From UBA5336 sp039818165 (GTDB taxonomy: Bacteria > Pseudomonadota > Alphaproteobacteria > Caulobacterales > Hyphomonadaceae): DNA of 64,000 nt. Position 1 is the stretch's first letter. Each line of letters starts with the position of its first letter. The translations under genes and the position numbers were made by a program. The stretch spans positions 26,316 through 90,315 of the forward strand of contig JBCBUL010000009.1 in the NCBI GenBank assembly GCA_039818165.1, given 5' to 3'. The notes beneath the pieces are model-generated. The model searched no databases, was not told where the DNA came from, and saw only the letters and a program-made list of their open reading frames with translations. This document shows positions 1-8,254 of this stretch, one piece after another.

Positions 1-2
1 CG

Positions 3-191
3 CTGGCCAACATCAAGGCGGAGGCCTGGGCGGCCTGTGCCCCGACACCGGGCTCTGCGTCGGTCTTTGATCGAAGTCACGTCGCGCGCCGGGCCTGCCA
101 GGACGCGCTGGTGCGGGATGTCGTCAACAAGCTGGCCGATCCGAAAATTACCGCGGAGCTTGAAGCTGATGCGGTGACGTCTGAGGGTTAG
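3..191 (+). CDS. UrcA family protein, C-terminal part only
   Basis: The reading frame is already open at the left edge and closes with TAG, giving about 62 residues. The visible part has a Cys in AACAP and an arginine-rich RRACQDAL segment followed by a short helix and a KITAELEADA tail. This matches the end of UrcA-family proteins, small secreted proteins of unknown role common in Sphingomonadales and Caulobacterales. The start and signal peptide lie outside the window. Its stop overlaps the end of the convergent crotonase gene by 4 nt. Confidence 0.6.
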   Translation: MANIKAEAWAACAPTPGSASVFDRSHVARRACQDALVRDVVNKLADPKITAELEADAVTSEG

Positions 192-1000
192 TTCCCCGTC
201 AGGTCTGGCTTGCGCTTCTCCATGGTGGCTTTCACGGCCTCCACCCGGTCGTCGAGATAGTTAGACACGCTCTCCCAGCCGACGCTGGCATCCATGAGCT
301 GGGCAGCGAGAGCGCGCAGCGGAATGTTGGTTACGGACTTGGTCCAGCGCACGGCCCATTTCGGATTGGCCTGGATCTTGTCCACCAACGCGCCCACTTT
401 CGCGTCGAGCTCGCTTGCGGGCACCGCGTAATTTATGAGACCGAGCTCTTTCGCCTCAGCGGCGGTGAGCAGGTCCCCGGTCATGAGCAATTCCTTGGCT
501 TTGGCGTAGCCAATGAGCTGGGGCCAGATCAGCGCGCCGCCATCGCCGGCCACCAGGCCCACTTTCACGTGAGGATCACCGATCAGGGCGGTCTCGTCGG
601 CAATGATGATGTCGCAGAGCAGGGCAATGGTCGCGCCGAGACCCGCGGCCGCGCCATTCAGGCGGCAGATCATTGGCTTTTCCATCTCCAGAATGGATGT
701 GACGATGCGTTTGGCGTCCCAGGCGATGGCGCGGAACTTTTCCGGGCTCTCGATCTGCTCCTTGAACCAGTCAAAGTCTCCGCCCGCGCAGAAGGCCCGG
801 CCCTCTGCAGTGAGGATGATGATGTCGCTGGCCGCGTCGCGCTGGAGGTCAGTGAACACCTGGGCAAGCTCGTCATGCATCGCCGCGTCCACGCCGTTGA
901 CAGGATTGGGACCGGAAATCGTGGCTGTCAGCACGGCCCCATCGCGGGAGAGTTTGAAGCGCGTATAGGGCTGGGCGGTGATGTCGAATTGGGCTGACAT
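188..1000 (-). CDS. Enoyl-CoA hydratase/isomerase (crotonase) family protein
   Basis: A 270-residue crotonase-fold protein, usual length for single-domain members acting on acyl-CoA thioesters in the cytoplasm. The two oxyanion-hole segments are visible: AFCAGGDF near residue 69 and NGAAAGLGATIALLCD near residue 115. By alignment in my head, the two glutamates used by true hydratases are not conserved: the first position is Thr and the second falls in GDPHVKVG, where His replaces Glu. An isomerase, thioesterase-like or other crotonase reaction is therefore as likely as hydration. AGGAG lies 8 nt upstream of the chosen ATG. It stands alone and is convergent with the UrcA-like gene. Confidence 0.85.
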   Translation of the reverse strand: MSAQFDITAQPYTRFKLSRDGAVLTATISGPNPVNGVDAAMHDELAQVFTDLQRDAASDIIILTAEGRAFCAGGDFDWFKEQIESPEKFRAIAWDAKRIVTSILEMEKPMICRLNGAAAGLGATIALLCDIIIADETALIGDPHVKVGLVAGDGGALIWPQLIGYAKAKELLMTGDLLTAAEAKELGLINYAVPASELDAKVGALVDKIQANPKWAVRWTKSVTNIPLRALAAQLMDASVGWESVSNYLDDRVEAVKATMEKRKPDLTGN

Positions 1001-1056
1001 GGATGTTTCTCCTGTTCGCGTCTGACTGGCTTGAAGTAAATTTACTTGCGAGGGTG

Positions 1057-1581
1057 TTAGTCGAGATCGATTTCAGCGGCGTATGTTTCGCCATCCAGAG
1101 TACGAAAGATCAGCGCGTACGACGTGGGATAATCCCAGTCCTCTTCTCCAAGAGTTTGACCGGCTGCCGCAATCGCGGCGCGAGCTTTTTTGTCATCCTT
1201 GACCCACGCCTCATCTCCGTAACCGATGAAAGCCAAAGGAAAGTCGTCGCGAACAGGCCAAGTGAAAGGGTTGTACGTTGGAAAGCCAGGCGTCCCTTGC
1301 AGGATCTCCGCCTCCAGATCAGCGTTGAGCGCATCTGAGAATTCTGCGTCATGGAGAGTATAATCGTCATCGCCGAGCGCTCTGCCGAGCTTGCGATCAA
1401 GGATGCTTTGCGCTCCTGGCTGAATCTCTCCCCTAAAGTTGCTGTAAATGGACCCGACATATCGCCAGCCCGCGGCCGTTTGGTAGACGGGACAGGTGGC
1501 GTCAGTTTTCTCGAATACGCCATCCAATTCATATGCTCGTGGCAAAAAGCGAAAGTGTGGCTGCTTCAATTCGGAGCTCAT
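1057..1581 (-). CDS. CbrC family protein (divergent)
   Basis: A 174-residue protein resembling the CbrC/UPF0167 family (colicin E2 tolerance protein) by its order of motifs: FRFLPRAYELDGVFEK at the start, GWRYVGSIYS near residue 38, and LQGTPGFPTYNPFTW near residue 95. Typical members carry several Cys residues that look metal-binding; here only one, in TCPVY, remains, so metal binding is doubtful. The ATG overlaps the stop of the upstream MDR reductase in an ATGA arrangement, so the two genes are probably translationally coupled. The biochemical role of the family is not established. Confidence 0.65.
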   Translation of the reverse strand: MSSELKQPHFRFLPRAYELDGVFEKTDATCPVYQTAAGWRYVGSIYSNFRGEIQPGAQSILDRKLGRALGDDDYTLHDAEFSDALNADLEAEILQGTPGFPTYNPFTWPVRDDFPLAFIGYGDEAWVKDDKKARAAIAAAGQTLGEEDWDYPTSYALIFRTLDGETYAAEIDLD

Positions 1582-2603
1582 TCCGCCCCAACCTGTACCA
1601 CCCGGCGCCCGAAATTTTCGCCCCGGAAGAGGCCGCAGAAGGCTTCCGGCATCGCCTCAATGCCTTCGAACCGCTCTTCGGCGTACTTCAGCTGTCCGCC
1701 CGCGATCATGCGGGCCATACCATCCAGCGCTTCTGGAAATTCGCGGGCGAAATCGAAAACCACCAGCCCCTGCATGTTCACCCGGTGGGTGATGAAGGGC
1801 TTTGTGTTGACGATGCCCGGCGTCTCTTCGGGCGTGAGATTGTAGTCCGCCACCTGGCCGGAAATGCAGATCCGGCCATGCTCGCGCATCATCGGCAAGA
1901 CGCGGTTGACCATCGCATTGCCGACATTGTCGAACAGCAGGTCCACGCCGTCCGGCATAGCTTCGCGAAGCGCGGCGTCGAGGTCTGGCGCGCTCTTGTA
2001 GTTGATCACCGCGTCGAAGCCGGCTTCGTCCTTGAGCCAGGCGCATTTCGCGTCACTGCCCGCCACGCCGACGACCTGCGACGCGCCCCACGCCTTGGCG
2101 AGCTGGCCTGCCGTCGCGCCCACGGGACCTGCTGCGCTAGTGACCAGAACGCGGTCGCCTTCGCGGAACTTACCGACAGTCTTGGTGCCGAACCAGGCCG
2201 TCAGCCCCGGAACACCCAGAACACCGATCCAGAGCGACAGCGGAATGCCCGGCACGCTGGGAACCTGGCCGATAAAGCCCTTGCCGGTTTGCAGGGAATG
2301 GGTTTTCCAGCCGCCGGCGCAAAACACGGTCGTGCCGACCGGAAACGCCTCATTCTCGCTGGCGTCCACCATGCCGACGCTAAAGCCATCGATGGGTTTG
2401 CCCAGGGGCAGGGCGCTGGCATAGCTGTCTCCGCCCGACAGGCGCGAACGCGTGCCTGGATCGACCGAACTGAAGGCATGGGCAACGCGGAACTGGCCTT
2501 CGCGCGGGGCGGGCAGGGGCTTTTCCTCAAGGGCGAAGTTCTCCGGGCGCGGCACGCCCTCGCAATATGACTGCAATACCCATTGTTTCAGTACGTCGCT
2601 CAT
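1578..2603 (-). CDS. NADP-dependent oxidoreductase, zinc-independent MDR family
   Basis: A 341-residue medium-chain dehydrogenase/reductase of the leukotriene B4 12-hydroxydehydrogenase / 2-alkenal reductase type. The nucleotide-binding loop is seen as SAAGPVGATAGQLAKAWGA near residue 150, with a following GVAGSDAKC segment. The Cys ligands of zinc alcohol dehydrogenases are absent. Such enzymes reduce the double bond of alpha,beta-unsaturated carbonyls with NADPH; the substrate here cannot be read. It is the first gene of a two-gene leftward unit with the CbrC-like gene. GGGAG lies about 10 nt before the ATG. Confidence 0.88.
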   Translation of the reverse strand: MSDVLKQWVLQSYCEGVPRPENFALEEKPLPAPREGQFRVAHAFSSVDPGTRSRLSGGDSYASALPLGKPIDGFSVGMVDASENEAFPVGTTVFCAGGWKTHSLQTGKGFIGQVPSVPGIPLSLWIGVLGVPGLTAWFGTKTVGKFREGDRVLVTSAAGPVGATAGQLAKAWGASQVVGVAGSDAKCAWLKDEAGFDAVINYKSAPDLDAALREAMPDGVDLLFDNVGNAMVNRVLPMMREHGRICISGQVADYNLTPEETPGIVNTKPFITHRVNMQGLVVFDFAREFPEALDGMARMIAGGQLKYAEERFEGIEAMPEAFCGLFRGENFGRRVVQVGAE

Positions 2604-2759
2604 TGGCGGATGGCTCCCTTGCCCTCAGTGTTTTCGCCAGCATAGGGCGGGCGGCGCGCCTGTCGAGCGAAAGCCCGCCCCGGCGGACTCCAGCCAAGGC
2701 GTTTACTCAATGTGTTGACGGTGGCATGACAGTCACGGGGGAGACATAGCGAGTGCCTT

Positions 2760-3182
2760 ATGAATGTGTCGACCGCCATCCCCGCCGCCCTCAGCGCCTT
2801 TGCCCTGTTCACCGCCTGTAGCGCTGTCCAGTCCAATGCCGATGACCGCGCTGCTGAAGCCCGCGGCGCCGATGGGCCGGTCTTCGTCGAACTGGACCCG
2901 GCGGATTATGAGCCCATGCCCGGTGGCTATGGGCCCGGGGACGCCTCTGAGCCCGGCGCGAAAATGGCCTATCAGATCGTTGAGGAGGCGATTTACGAGC
3001 AGTTTCCCACCCGGGCGCTCGTGGACGTTGTGACCTTGGAAACCCAGGTTGTTGCCGGGCTCAACTATCGTTTTCGGGTCGAAATGACCGGCGCGCCAGA
3101 GGCGCGAGCCATCTATGAAGCGGTCGTCTATCGCTCCCTGGACGACACCTATGAGCTGTCGCGCCTGGAAAAGATCCAGTAG
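2760..3182 (+). CDS. Cystatin-like secreted protein or lipoprotein
   Basis: A 140-residue protein with a hydrophobic N-terminus ending in FTAC at residue 20, which could be a signal peptide with a poor lipobox (Phe at -3). The mature part carries a Gly-rich segment, MPGGYGPG, at residues 53-60 and the pentapeptide QVVAG at 96-100 followed by LNYRFRVE. The Gly about 41 residues before QxVxG is the layout of cystatin cysteine-protease inhibitors. The second hairpin Trp of animal cystatins is not present. Function as a periplasmic protease inhibitor is an inference from fold motifs. It stands alone, 170 nt upstream of tRNA-Ser. Confidence 0.65.
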   Translation: MNVSTAIPAALSAFALFTACSAVQSNADDRAAEARGADGPVFVELDPADYEPMPGGYGPGDASEPGAKMAYQIVEEAIYEQFPTRALVDVVTLETQVVAGLNYRFRVEMTGAPEARAIYEAVVYRSLDDTYELSRLEKIQ

Positions 3183-3350
3183 AGAGCCGCCGACCCGTGC
3201 GGGAGCCTGGGCGCGAGGCGCGAGTCGCTAGAGCACGTCGTTTCCCAATTTTACTCCCGGTTTGCGGTCCACTCCGAACAAATAGGGCGGTGCAGCGGGC
3301 ACAAGGGGGCTTGCTACACTTCCCAACGGGCATTAGGAAACGCGGTTCGC

Positions 3351-3441
3351 GGAGAGGTGGCCGAGTGGCTGAAGGCGCTCCCCTGCTAAGGGAGTATACG
3401 GTAATCCCGTATCGTGGGTTCGAATCCCATCCTCTCCGCCA
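3351..3441 (+). tRNA. tRNA-Ser, anticodon GCU
   Basis: A complete type II tRNA of 91 nt. The acceptor stem pairs GGAGAGG (3351-3357) with CCTCTCC (3431-3437), followed by the discriminator G and an encoded CCA (3439-3441). The anticodon arm pairs CTCCC with GGGAG around loop CTGCTAA, placing anticodon GCT at 3385-3387. A long variable arm (TATACGG...CCGTAT) and a GTTCGAATC T-loop are present, as expected for serine tRNA. It would read AGC/AGU codons. Confidence 0.97.
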
Positions 3442-3492
3442 CGCAGTCTGCTGATTTCAGGGTATTCTGAGACCTTTTGAAATAGTCCCGAC

Positions 3493-4299
3493 GGCATTGT
3501 CAGCGGAACCATCGCTCAATCCGGCCTGGCAAGGGTAGGGAGATGTCCACATCCCCTTTCGCTACTTCAAGATATCTCCTGAGATCATCCAGCTTGCGGT
3601 GATGATGTTTGTCCGATTTCCGCTTTCACTTCGGAACGTCGAAGACCTTCTGCATGAGCGCGGCATTGATGTTTGCCATGAGAGTGTGAGGCTCTGGGTG
3701 GACCGGTTCGGTCCGATGCTTTCCGGAAAAATCCGAGTACGCCGCGCCAGCTATATGCGTCAGATCCCGCAATGGCGTTGGCATCTGGATGAGGTCTACG
3801 TGAAAATCCGGGGCGAGACACACTACCTCTGGCGCGCAGTGGATCATGAGGGTGAGGTGCTGGAAAGCTATGTCACCAAAGCCCGAGACAAATCAGCGGC
3901 TTTGAAGTTCCTCCGGAAAGCTATGAAGCGCTACGGAGCCCCAAAAACCATCGTAACTGATAGACTTCGATCCTATGGCGCAGCAATGAAAACCATCGGA
4001 AATGCCGACCGACAGGAGGTCGGTCGTCACCTCAACAACCGGGCTGAGAATAGCCACTTACCATTTCGACGACGGGAGCGGGCGATGAGTAGATTTCGAA
4101 GGATGAGCCAGCTTCAAGAATTCGCCTCGATCCACGCTTCATTGCACAACCACTTCAACCTCGACCGTCACATCAATCGGAGAAAGACCTTCAAAACTCA
4201 GCGTGATGCCGCCCCTCTCGAATGGCACCAGCTTCTGACTGGCTAGAGAGTCTCATATGTGCGCTGCTGCAGACGGGTTCGTATTAGACTGACAGCACC
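3493..4299 (+). mobile_element. IS6-family insertion sequence
   Basis: About 807 bp, the usual size for IS6-family elements, enclosing one DDE transposase. The proposed ends are imperfect inverted repeats: GGCATTGTCAG at 3493-3503 and the reverse complement of CTGACAGCACC at 4289-4299, which match at 8 of 11 positions. The 8-bp flanks (3485-3492 and 4300-4307) are not direct repeats, so either the ends are slightly misplaced, the copy is old, or it arose by a replicative or recombination event. It sits 51 bp downstream of tRNA-Ser and just beyond the end of the aminotransferase gene. Confidence 0.7.
3599..4246 (+). CDS. IS6-family transposase, probably frameshifted at its N-terminus
   Basis: 215 residues from a GTG, with the catalytic DDE triad visible in WHLDEVYVK, IVTDRLRSYG and NNRAENSH, plus the helix-turn-helix region LRNVEDLLHERGIDV that marks IS6 transposases. 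The coding frame is open further upstream to 3539 and encodes the expected RYFKISPEIIQLAV segment, but the natural ATG at 3543 (MSTSPF) is in another frame. One missing base near 3558-3561 would explain this. The element may thus be inactive, or rely on the internal GTG/ATGs at 3599-3605 with loss of about 20 N-terminal residues. Confidence 0.8.
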   Translation: MMMFVRFPLSLRNVEDLLHERGIDVCHESVRLWVDRFGPMLSGKIRVRRASYMRQIPQWRWHLDEVYVKIRGETHYLWRAVDHEGEVLESYVTKARDKSAALKFLRKAMKRYGAPKTIVTDRLRSYGAAMKTIGNADRQEVGRHLNNRAENSHLPFRRRERAMSRFRRMSQLQEFASIHASLHNHFNLDRHINRRKTFKTQRDAAPLEWHQLLTG

Positions 4300-4324
4300 T
4301 AAGGATCACCGCTTGTGGCGATCC

Positions 4325-5551
4325 TCAACCTTCTGCGGTGGCCTGGGAATGGGCCATGAAGGGGGCCATTTGGGCGGCGAGTTGGTCGAGGCCTTCTTCG
4401 GGCAGGCCGGCGATGTTGATGCGGCCGGAGCCCGGCATATAGATGCCGAATTGCATGCGCAGCATGTCGGTGACCGGGCCCTGCAGGGGCAGCATGGAGA
4501 ACATGCCGTTCAGCCCGGCCAGAGGCGCGAATGCATCTGTCTTCAGCGCGCCGTTCAGGGCATTGGCGAGGCCTGTGCGCAGGGCGACCATGCGTTGGCG
4601 CATTTCTTCCAGCTCGGTTTTCCACTGGGCGGTCAGGGCGTCATCGGTGAGGATCGTCTCGACAATCGCCGCGCCGTGGGCCGGCGGCATGGAATAGACC
4701 GCGCGGGCGATCTCCGCCACGTGGCTCGAGGCGGCGCCTGCGGCTGCGGCGCTGCCTGCCTGCAGGAGGAAACAGCCGGTCCGCTCGCGGTAAAGCCCGA
4801 AATTCTTCGAGCAGGAATAGGCGATCATCGCCTCCGGGCAGGCGGCAAGGAAGGCGCGCACGCCGGCAATGTCCTCGTCCAGGCCCTCGCCAAAGCCCTG
4901 ATAGGCTACGTCAACGAGCGGAAACAGCATCTGGCGGGCGCAGAAATCGCCGAGATAGGCCCATTGCTCCGCGCTGAGGTCCACGCCGGTGGGGTTGTGG
5001 CAGGGGCCCTGGAAGATGACGATATCGCCTGGGCGGGCCTGGCGCAGGGCGTCCATCATCTCCTCAAAAGCCACTGTGCCCGCGGCGAGGTCGGCATAGG
5101 GGTAGCCCAGCGCCTCGCGTCCCGCCGCGGCGGCCACGTTGACGTGGTTCGGCCAGGAAGGGGTGGAAATCCAGACGCGGCCTTCGGGGCTGACGCGCGC
5201 GGCCAGGCTCATGGCCAGAAAAATGGCGCCGCACCCGCCCGGTGCCGTGAAACTCGCCACGCGGCCTTCGGACACGGCCTCGGACTGGGCGCCGAACACC
5301 TGTTTCTCGATCGCGGCGCAGAAGCCGACATTGCCGCGTGGGCCCTCGTAGGCCTTGCTGGTCTGGCGCTCAAGGATCAGCGCTTCGGCCGCCTTCACCG
5401 CGCCAAGCACCGGCGTGTTGCCCGCCGCATCCTTGTAGATACCCACGCCCAGATCGACCTTCTCGGTCCGCGGATCAGCCTTGTAGGCGGCTGAAATGCC
5501 CAGCAGCGGATCCGGCGGGCGGGGAGTGAAGCTGGAAAGGAACTGGCTCAT
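4325..5551 (-). CDS. Aromatic/aspartate-type amino acid aminotransferase (class Ia, PLP)
   Basis: A 408-residue fold-type I aminotransferase of the AspC/TyrB group. Seen features are DLGVGIYKDAAGNTPVL near residue 33, the substrate-pocket GPCHNPTGVD near 183, and the PLP lysine in SCSKNFGLYRERTG near 248. Such enzymes transfer the amino group of tyrosine, phenylalanine or aspartate to 2-oxoglutarate. Its position at the end of a leftward set containing hpd, fahA and scoAB suggests it makes 4-hydroxyphenylpyruvate from tyrosine. A 100-nt gap separates it from scoB, so it may have its own promoter. GGAG lies 6 nt before the ATG. Confidence 0.88.
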   Translation of the reverse strand: MSQFLSSFTPRPPDPLLGISAAYKADPRTEKVDLGVGIYKDAAGNTPVLGAVKAAEALILERQTSKAYEGPRGNVGFCAAIEKQVFGAQSEAVSEGRVASFTAPGGCGAIFLAMSLAARVSPEGRVWISTPSWPNHVNVAAAAGREALGYPYADLAAGTVAFEEMMDALRQARPGDIVIFQGPCHNPTGVDLSAEQWAYLGDFCARQMLFPLVDVAYQGFGEGLDEDIAGVRAFLAACPEAMIAYSCSKNFGLYRERTGCFLLQAGSAAAAGAASSHVAEIARAVYSMPPAHGAAIVETILTDDALTAQWKTELEEMRQRMVALRTGLANALNGALKTDAFAPLAGLNGMFSMLPLQGPVTDMLRMQFGIYMPGSGRINIAGLPEEGLDQLAAQMAPFMAHSQATAEG

Positions 5552-5651
5552 GGGAGGCTCCGCAGGTCGATAACAGGCCGCGCAAGGCCCGCACTGTCTT
5601 GGCTGTTTTTCACCTCGCCAATGGCGGCGTCAAGCGTGCTGTCTGAACTGC

Positions 5652-6281
5652 TCAATCGGCTAATGCAGCCTCGGTCTTGGCCTCGATCTCCGTGCGTTCG
5701 ACGCCGGTAGCCAGTTCGACCAGCTTTAGGCCACCATCGACCACGTCGAAAACGCCGAGATCGGTGATGATGCGGTCTACGACGCCCTTGCCCGTGAGCG
5801 GCAGGGTGCAGGCCTTGAGGAGCTTGGTCTCGCCGCGCTTATTGGTGTGGTCCATGACGACGATGACGCGGCCCACTCCGGCGACGAGGTCCATTGCCCC
5901 GCCCATGCCTTTCACCAGCTTGCCCGGGATCATCCAATTGGCGAGGTCGCCATTCTCGGCCACTTCCATAGCCCCGAGAATGGCCATGGCGATCTTGCCG
6001 CCGCGGATCATGGCAAAGCTGGTGGCAGAGTCGAAATAGGCGGTGCGGGGCAGCTCGGTGATGGTTTGTTTGCCCGCATTGATCAGGTCGGCGTCTTCCT
6101 CGCCCTCGAACGGAAACGGCCCCATGCCGAGCATGCCATTCTCGCTCTGCAAGGTGACGTCCATACCCTCGGGAATGTGATTGGCCACTAGCGTCGGAAT
6201 GCCGATACCGAGGTTCACATACATCCCGTCTTCAAGTTCCTGCGCAGCGCGCGCAGCCATCTCGTCACGTGTCCAGGGCAT
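5652..6281 (-). CDS. scoB: 3-oxoacid CoA-transferase subunit B
   Basis: 209 residues with the catalytic-glutamate motif SENGMLGMGP near residue 46 and the family segment NLGIGIPTLVANHIP near residue 23. With subunit A it moves CoA from succinyl-CoA to acetoacetate, giving acetoacetyl-CoA in the cytoplasm. Its partner scoA ends 3 nt upstream. Together with fumarylacetoacetate hydrolase, which releases acetoacetate, this lets tyrosine carbon enter acetyl-CoA metabolism. Pca-type 3-oxoadipate transferases are close relatives, but the neighbours favour acetoacetate. Confidence 0.92.
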   Translation of the reverse strand: MPWTRDEMAARAAQELEDGMYVNLGIGIPTLVANHIPEGMDVTLQSENGMLGMGPFPFEGEEDADLINAGKQTITELPRTAYFDSATSFAMIRGGKIAMAILGAMEVAENGDLANWMIPGKLVKGMGGAMDLVAGVGRVIVVMDHTNKRGETKLLKACTLPLTGKGVVDRIITDLGVFDVVDGGLKLVELATGVERTEIEAKTEAALAD

Positions 6282-6284
6282 GGC

Positions 6285-6989
6285 TCAGGCCTCCTTTGCG
6301 CGGGTGGTGCGTTGCTCAATCCGCTTCTCGTGCTCGCCTTTGACCAGGCGGTGGACGAAGATACCGGGCAGGTGGATTGTGTCCGGGTCGAGCTCTCCCG
6401 GCTCTACAATTTCTTCTACTTCCATGACGCAGATCTTGCCGCAGGTGGCGGCGGGCTGGTTGAAGTTGCGCGCGGTCTTTCGGAAGATCGCATTGCCCGT
6501 GGTGTCGGCCTTCCAGGCTTTCACGATGGCGAGGTCAGCGAAGATGCCTTCTTCGAGTATGTAATCCTCTCCGTGGAACTGCTTAACCTCCTTACCCTCA
6601 GCAATGACGGTGCCGACGCCGGTCTTGGTGTAGAAGCCGGGAATGCCCGCCCCGCCGGCACGCATGCGCTCGGCCAGGGTGCCCTGGGGGTTGAACTCCA
6701 GCTCCAGCTCGCCGGAGAGATATTGCTGCATGAAGAGGTCGTTCTCACCCACATAGGACGAGCACATCTTCTTGATCTGCTTGGTCTGGAGCAGGAGGCC
6801 GAGGCCGAAATCATCCACCCCTGCATTGTTGGAATAGATGGTGAGATCCTTCGTGCCTGCCCCGCGAATGGCGGCGATGGAGAGCTCAGGAATACCGCAA
6901 AGGCCAAACCCGCCTGCGGCGATTGTCATGCCGTCGAAGAGCACCCCGTCCAGGGCCGCCTCCGCGCTGTCATAGACCTTGTTTGCCAT
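6285..6989 (-). CDS. scoA: 3-oxoacid CoA-transferase subunit A
   Basis: 234 residues, full length for the alpha subunit. It carries the glycine-rich CoA-binding segment AAGGFGLCGIPE near residue 23 and the family block GVGTVIAEGKEVKQF with EEGIFADLAIVKAWKAD further on. It pairs with the B subunit directly downstream (3-nt gap) and follows fahA with another 3-nt gap, so the three are one transcript. Role: activation of acetoacetate by succinyl-CoA. Confidence 0.92.
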   Translation of the reverse strand: MANKVYDSAEAALDGVLFDGMTIAAGGFGLCGIPELSIAAIRGAGTKDLTIYSNNAGVDDFGLGLLLQTKQIKKMCSSYVGENDLFMQQYLSGELELEFNPQGTLAERMRAGGAGIPGFYTKTGVGTVIAEGKEVKQFHGEDYILEEGIFADLAIVKAWKADTTGNAIFRKTARNFNQPAATCGKICVMEVEEIVEPGELDPDTIHLPGIFVHRLVKGEHEKRIEQRTTRAKEA

Positions 6990-6992
6990 GGC

Positions 6993-8003
6993 TCAGACAG
7001 CCTCCACCGTTTGCTCGATTGCACCGAAGATGGAATGCCCTGCCTCGTCCAGCATATCAATCCGCACCGTGTCGCCTGCTTTCATGAAGGGGGTTTTGAA
7101 CTCCCCGGTTTCGATCTTTTCGATCATACGGATTTCCGCGATGCAGGAATAGCCGAGGCCGCCTTCGCCAATGGTCTTACCCGGCCCGCCATCTTCGCCC
7201 TTGTTTGAAACCGTGCCTGAGCCTATGATTGACCCAGCGGAAACGTTCCGAGTTTTTGCCGCATGCGCAACTAAGGTTGGCAAATTGAAGGTGAGGTCTT
7301 GCCCGGCGTGGGCGCGCCCGAAGGGCTTACCATTTAGATCAACGCGAAGCGGCAAATGCACGGCGCCGTCTCGCCAGTGGTTCCCGAGTTCATCGGGTGT
7401 AACAGCCACCGGCGAGAAGGCGCTAGCAGGCTTTGACTGGAAGAATCCGAAGCCCTTGGCGAGTTCTGGCGGGATCAGGCCACGCAGGGACACGTCATTC
7501 ACCAGCATGATGAGCTTGATGTGGCCCGCTGCGTCTGCCGCGCTGACGCCCATGGGCACATCATCGGTGATGACGGCGATTTCGCCTTCCATGTCGCAGC
7601 CCCAGGCCGGATCGCCCAGGGGGATCGCGTCGCGGGGGCCAAGGAAGCCGTCACTCATGCCCTGATACATCAGCGGATCTGAATAAAAGCTCTCGGGCAC
7701 TTCCGCGCCGCGCGCCTTTCGCACCAGTTCCACATGGTTGATATAGGCCGAGCCGTCTGCCCACTGATAGGCGCGAGGCAGAGGGCTTTCGCACTCGCTT
7801 TCATGGAAGCGGAAGGTGGGCACCGAGCCGAGCTCAACCCCTTCGGCCATGCGCGCCAGGCGCGGCGCGACGGCTTCCCAATTGTCCAGGGCGGCTTGCA
7901 AGGTCGGCACGATCCGCGCGGCATCTGTGCAGCGCGTCAGGTCTTTCGACACAACGACCAACCGCCCATCCCGGGCGCCGTTTCTGAGGGTGGCGAGCTT
8001 CAT
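6993..8003 (-). CDS. fahA: Fumarylacetoacetate hydrolase family protein
   Basis: 336 residues, the length of bacterial fumarylacetoacetases. The C-terminal catalytic domain shows the metal-site segment CDMEGEIAVITDD near residue 150, LIMLVNDVSLRG near 175 and the late GSGTVSNKGEDGG block near 281. The enzyme cleaves fumarylacetoacetate to fumarate and acetoacetate, the last step of homogentisate breakdown. Position between hpd and scoAB supports this over other FAH-fold roles. The start overlaps the stop of the upstream 84-residue gene by 4 nt. Confidence 0.88.
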   Translation of the reverse strand: MKLATLRNGARDGRLVVVSKDLTRCTDAARIVPTLQAALDNWEAVAPRLARMAEGVELGSVPTFRFHESECESPLPRAYQWADGSAYINHVELVRKARGAEVPESFYSDPLMYQGMSDGFLGPRDAIPLGDPAWGCDMEGEIAVITDDVPMGVSAADAAGHIKLIMLVNDVSLRGLIPPELAKGFGFFQSKPASAFSPVAVTPDELGNHWRDGAVHLPLRVDLNGKPFGRAHAGQDLTFNLPTLVAHAAKTRNVSAGSIIGSGTVSNKGEDGGPGKTIGEGGLGYSCIAEIRMIEKIETGEFKTPFMKAGDTVRIDMLDEAGHSIFGAIEQTVEAV

Positions 8004-8254
8004 GTGTCAGATTTCCTGTAGTGGCGGGCGACCTCGATGACCGTGGCGAGGATTTCCTCCGCGATGGCTTCGGGCGACTGGGTATTGTCGGAAAAGTCGT
8101 AGCGGCTGTGCAAGGCATCGCCGATCTGCAGGCGAAACTCGGCGCGGTATTCCCGGTCTGTCAGCCGCGATTCGATGTCGGAGGTCTTCATCAGCTCGCG
8201 CAAGAGCATGTCCTTGGCGGCGGCCCAAAGCGGGGAGTCGGGGGAGGCGGTCAT
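8000..8254 (-). CDS. Hypothetical protein in tyrosine catabolic operon
   Basis: 84 residues, predicted soluble and mainly helical, with a charged middle (SRLTDREYRAEFRLQIGDAL). I do not recognise a family. It is bounded by ATGA-type overlaps on both sides (with the gene at 8251-8562 and with fahA), which is good evidence that it is translated as part of the operon. No motif indicates its role; a small accessory or regulatory partner is only a guess. Confidence 0.6.
   Translation of the reverse strand: MTASPDSPLWAAAKDMLLRELMKTSDIESRLTDREYRAEFRLQIGDALHSRYDFSDNTQSPEAIAEEILATVIEVARHYRKSDT

Noticed and set aside
1533..2570. Plus-strand open frame of 345 codons opposite the MDR reductase
   Set aside because: Shadow frame; the minus-strand reading has full MDR motifs and coupled starts.
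3197..3454. Plus-strand open frame running through tRNA-Ser
   Set aside because: It overlaps the whole tRNA and has no motif or conserved start.
3485..4307. Target-site duplication for the IS6 element
   Set aside because: The 8-bp flanks GTCCCGAC and TAAGGATC do not match.
4259..5494. Long plus-strand open frame opposite the aminotransferase gene
   Set aside because: It is the antisense shadow of a clear PLP aminotransferase in GC-rich DNA and its product has no motif and low-complexity His/Gly composition.
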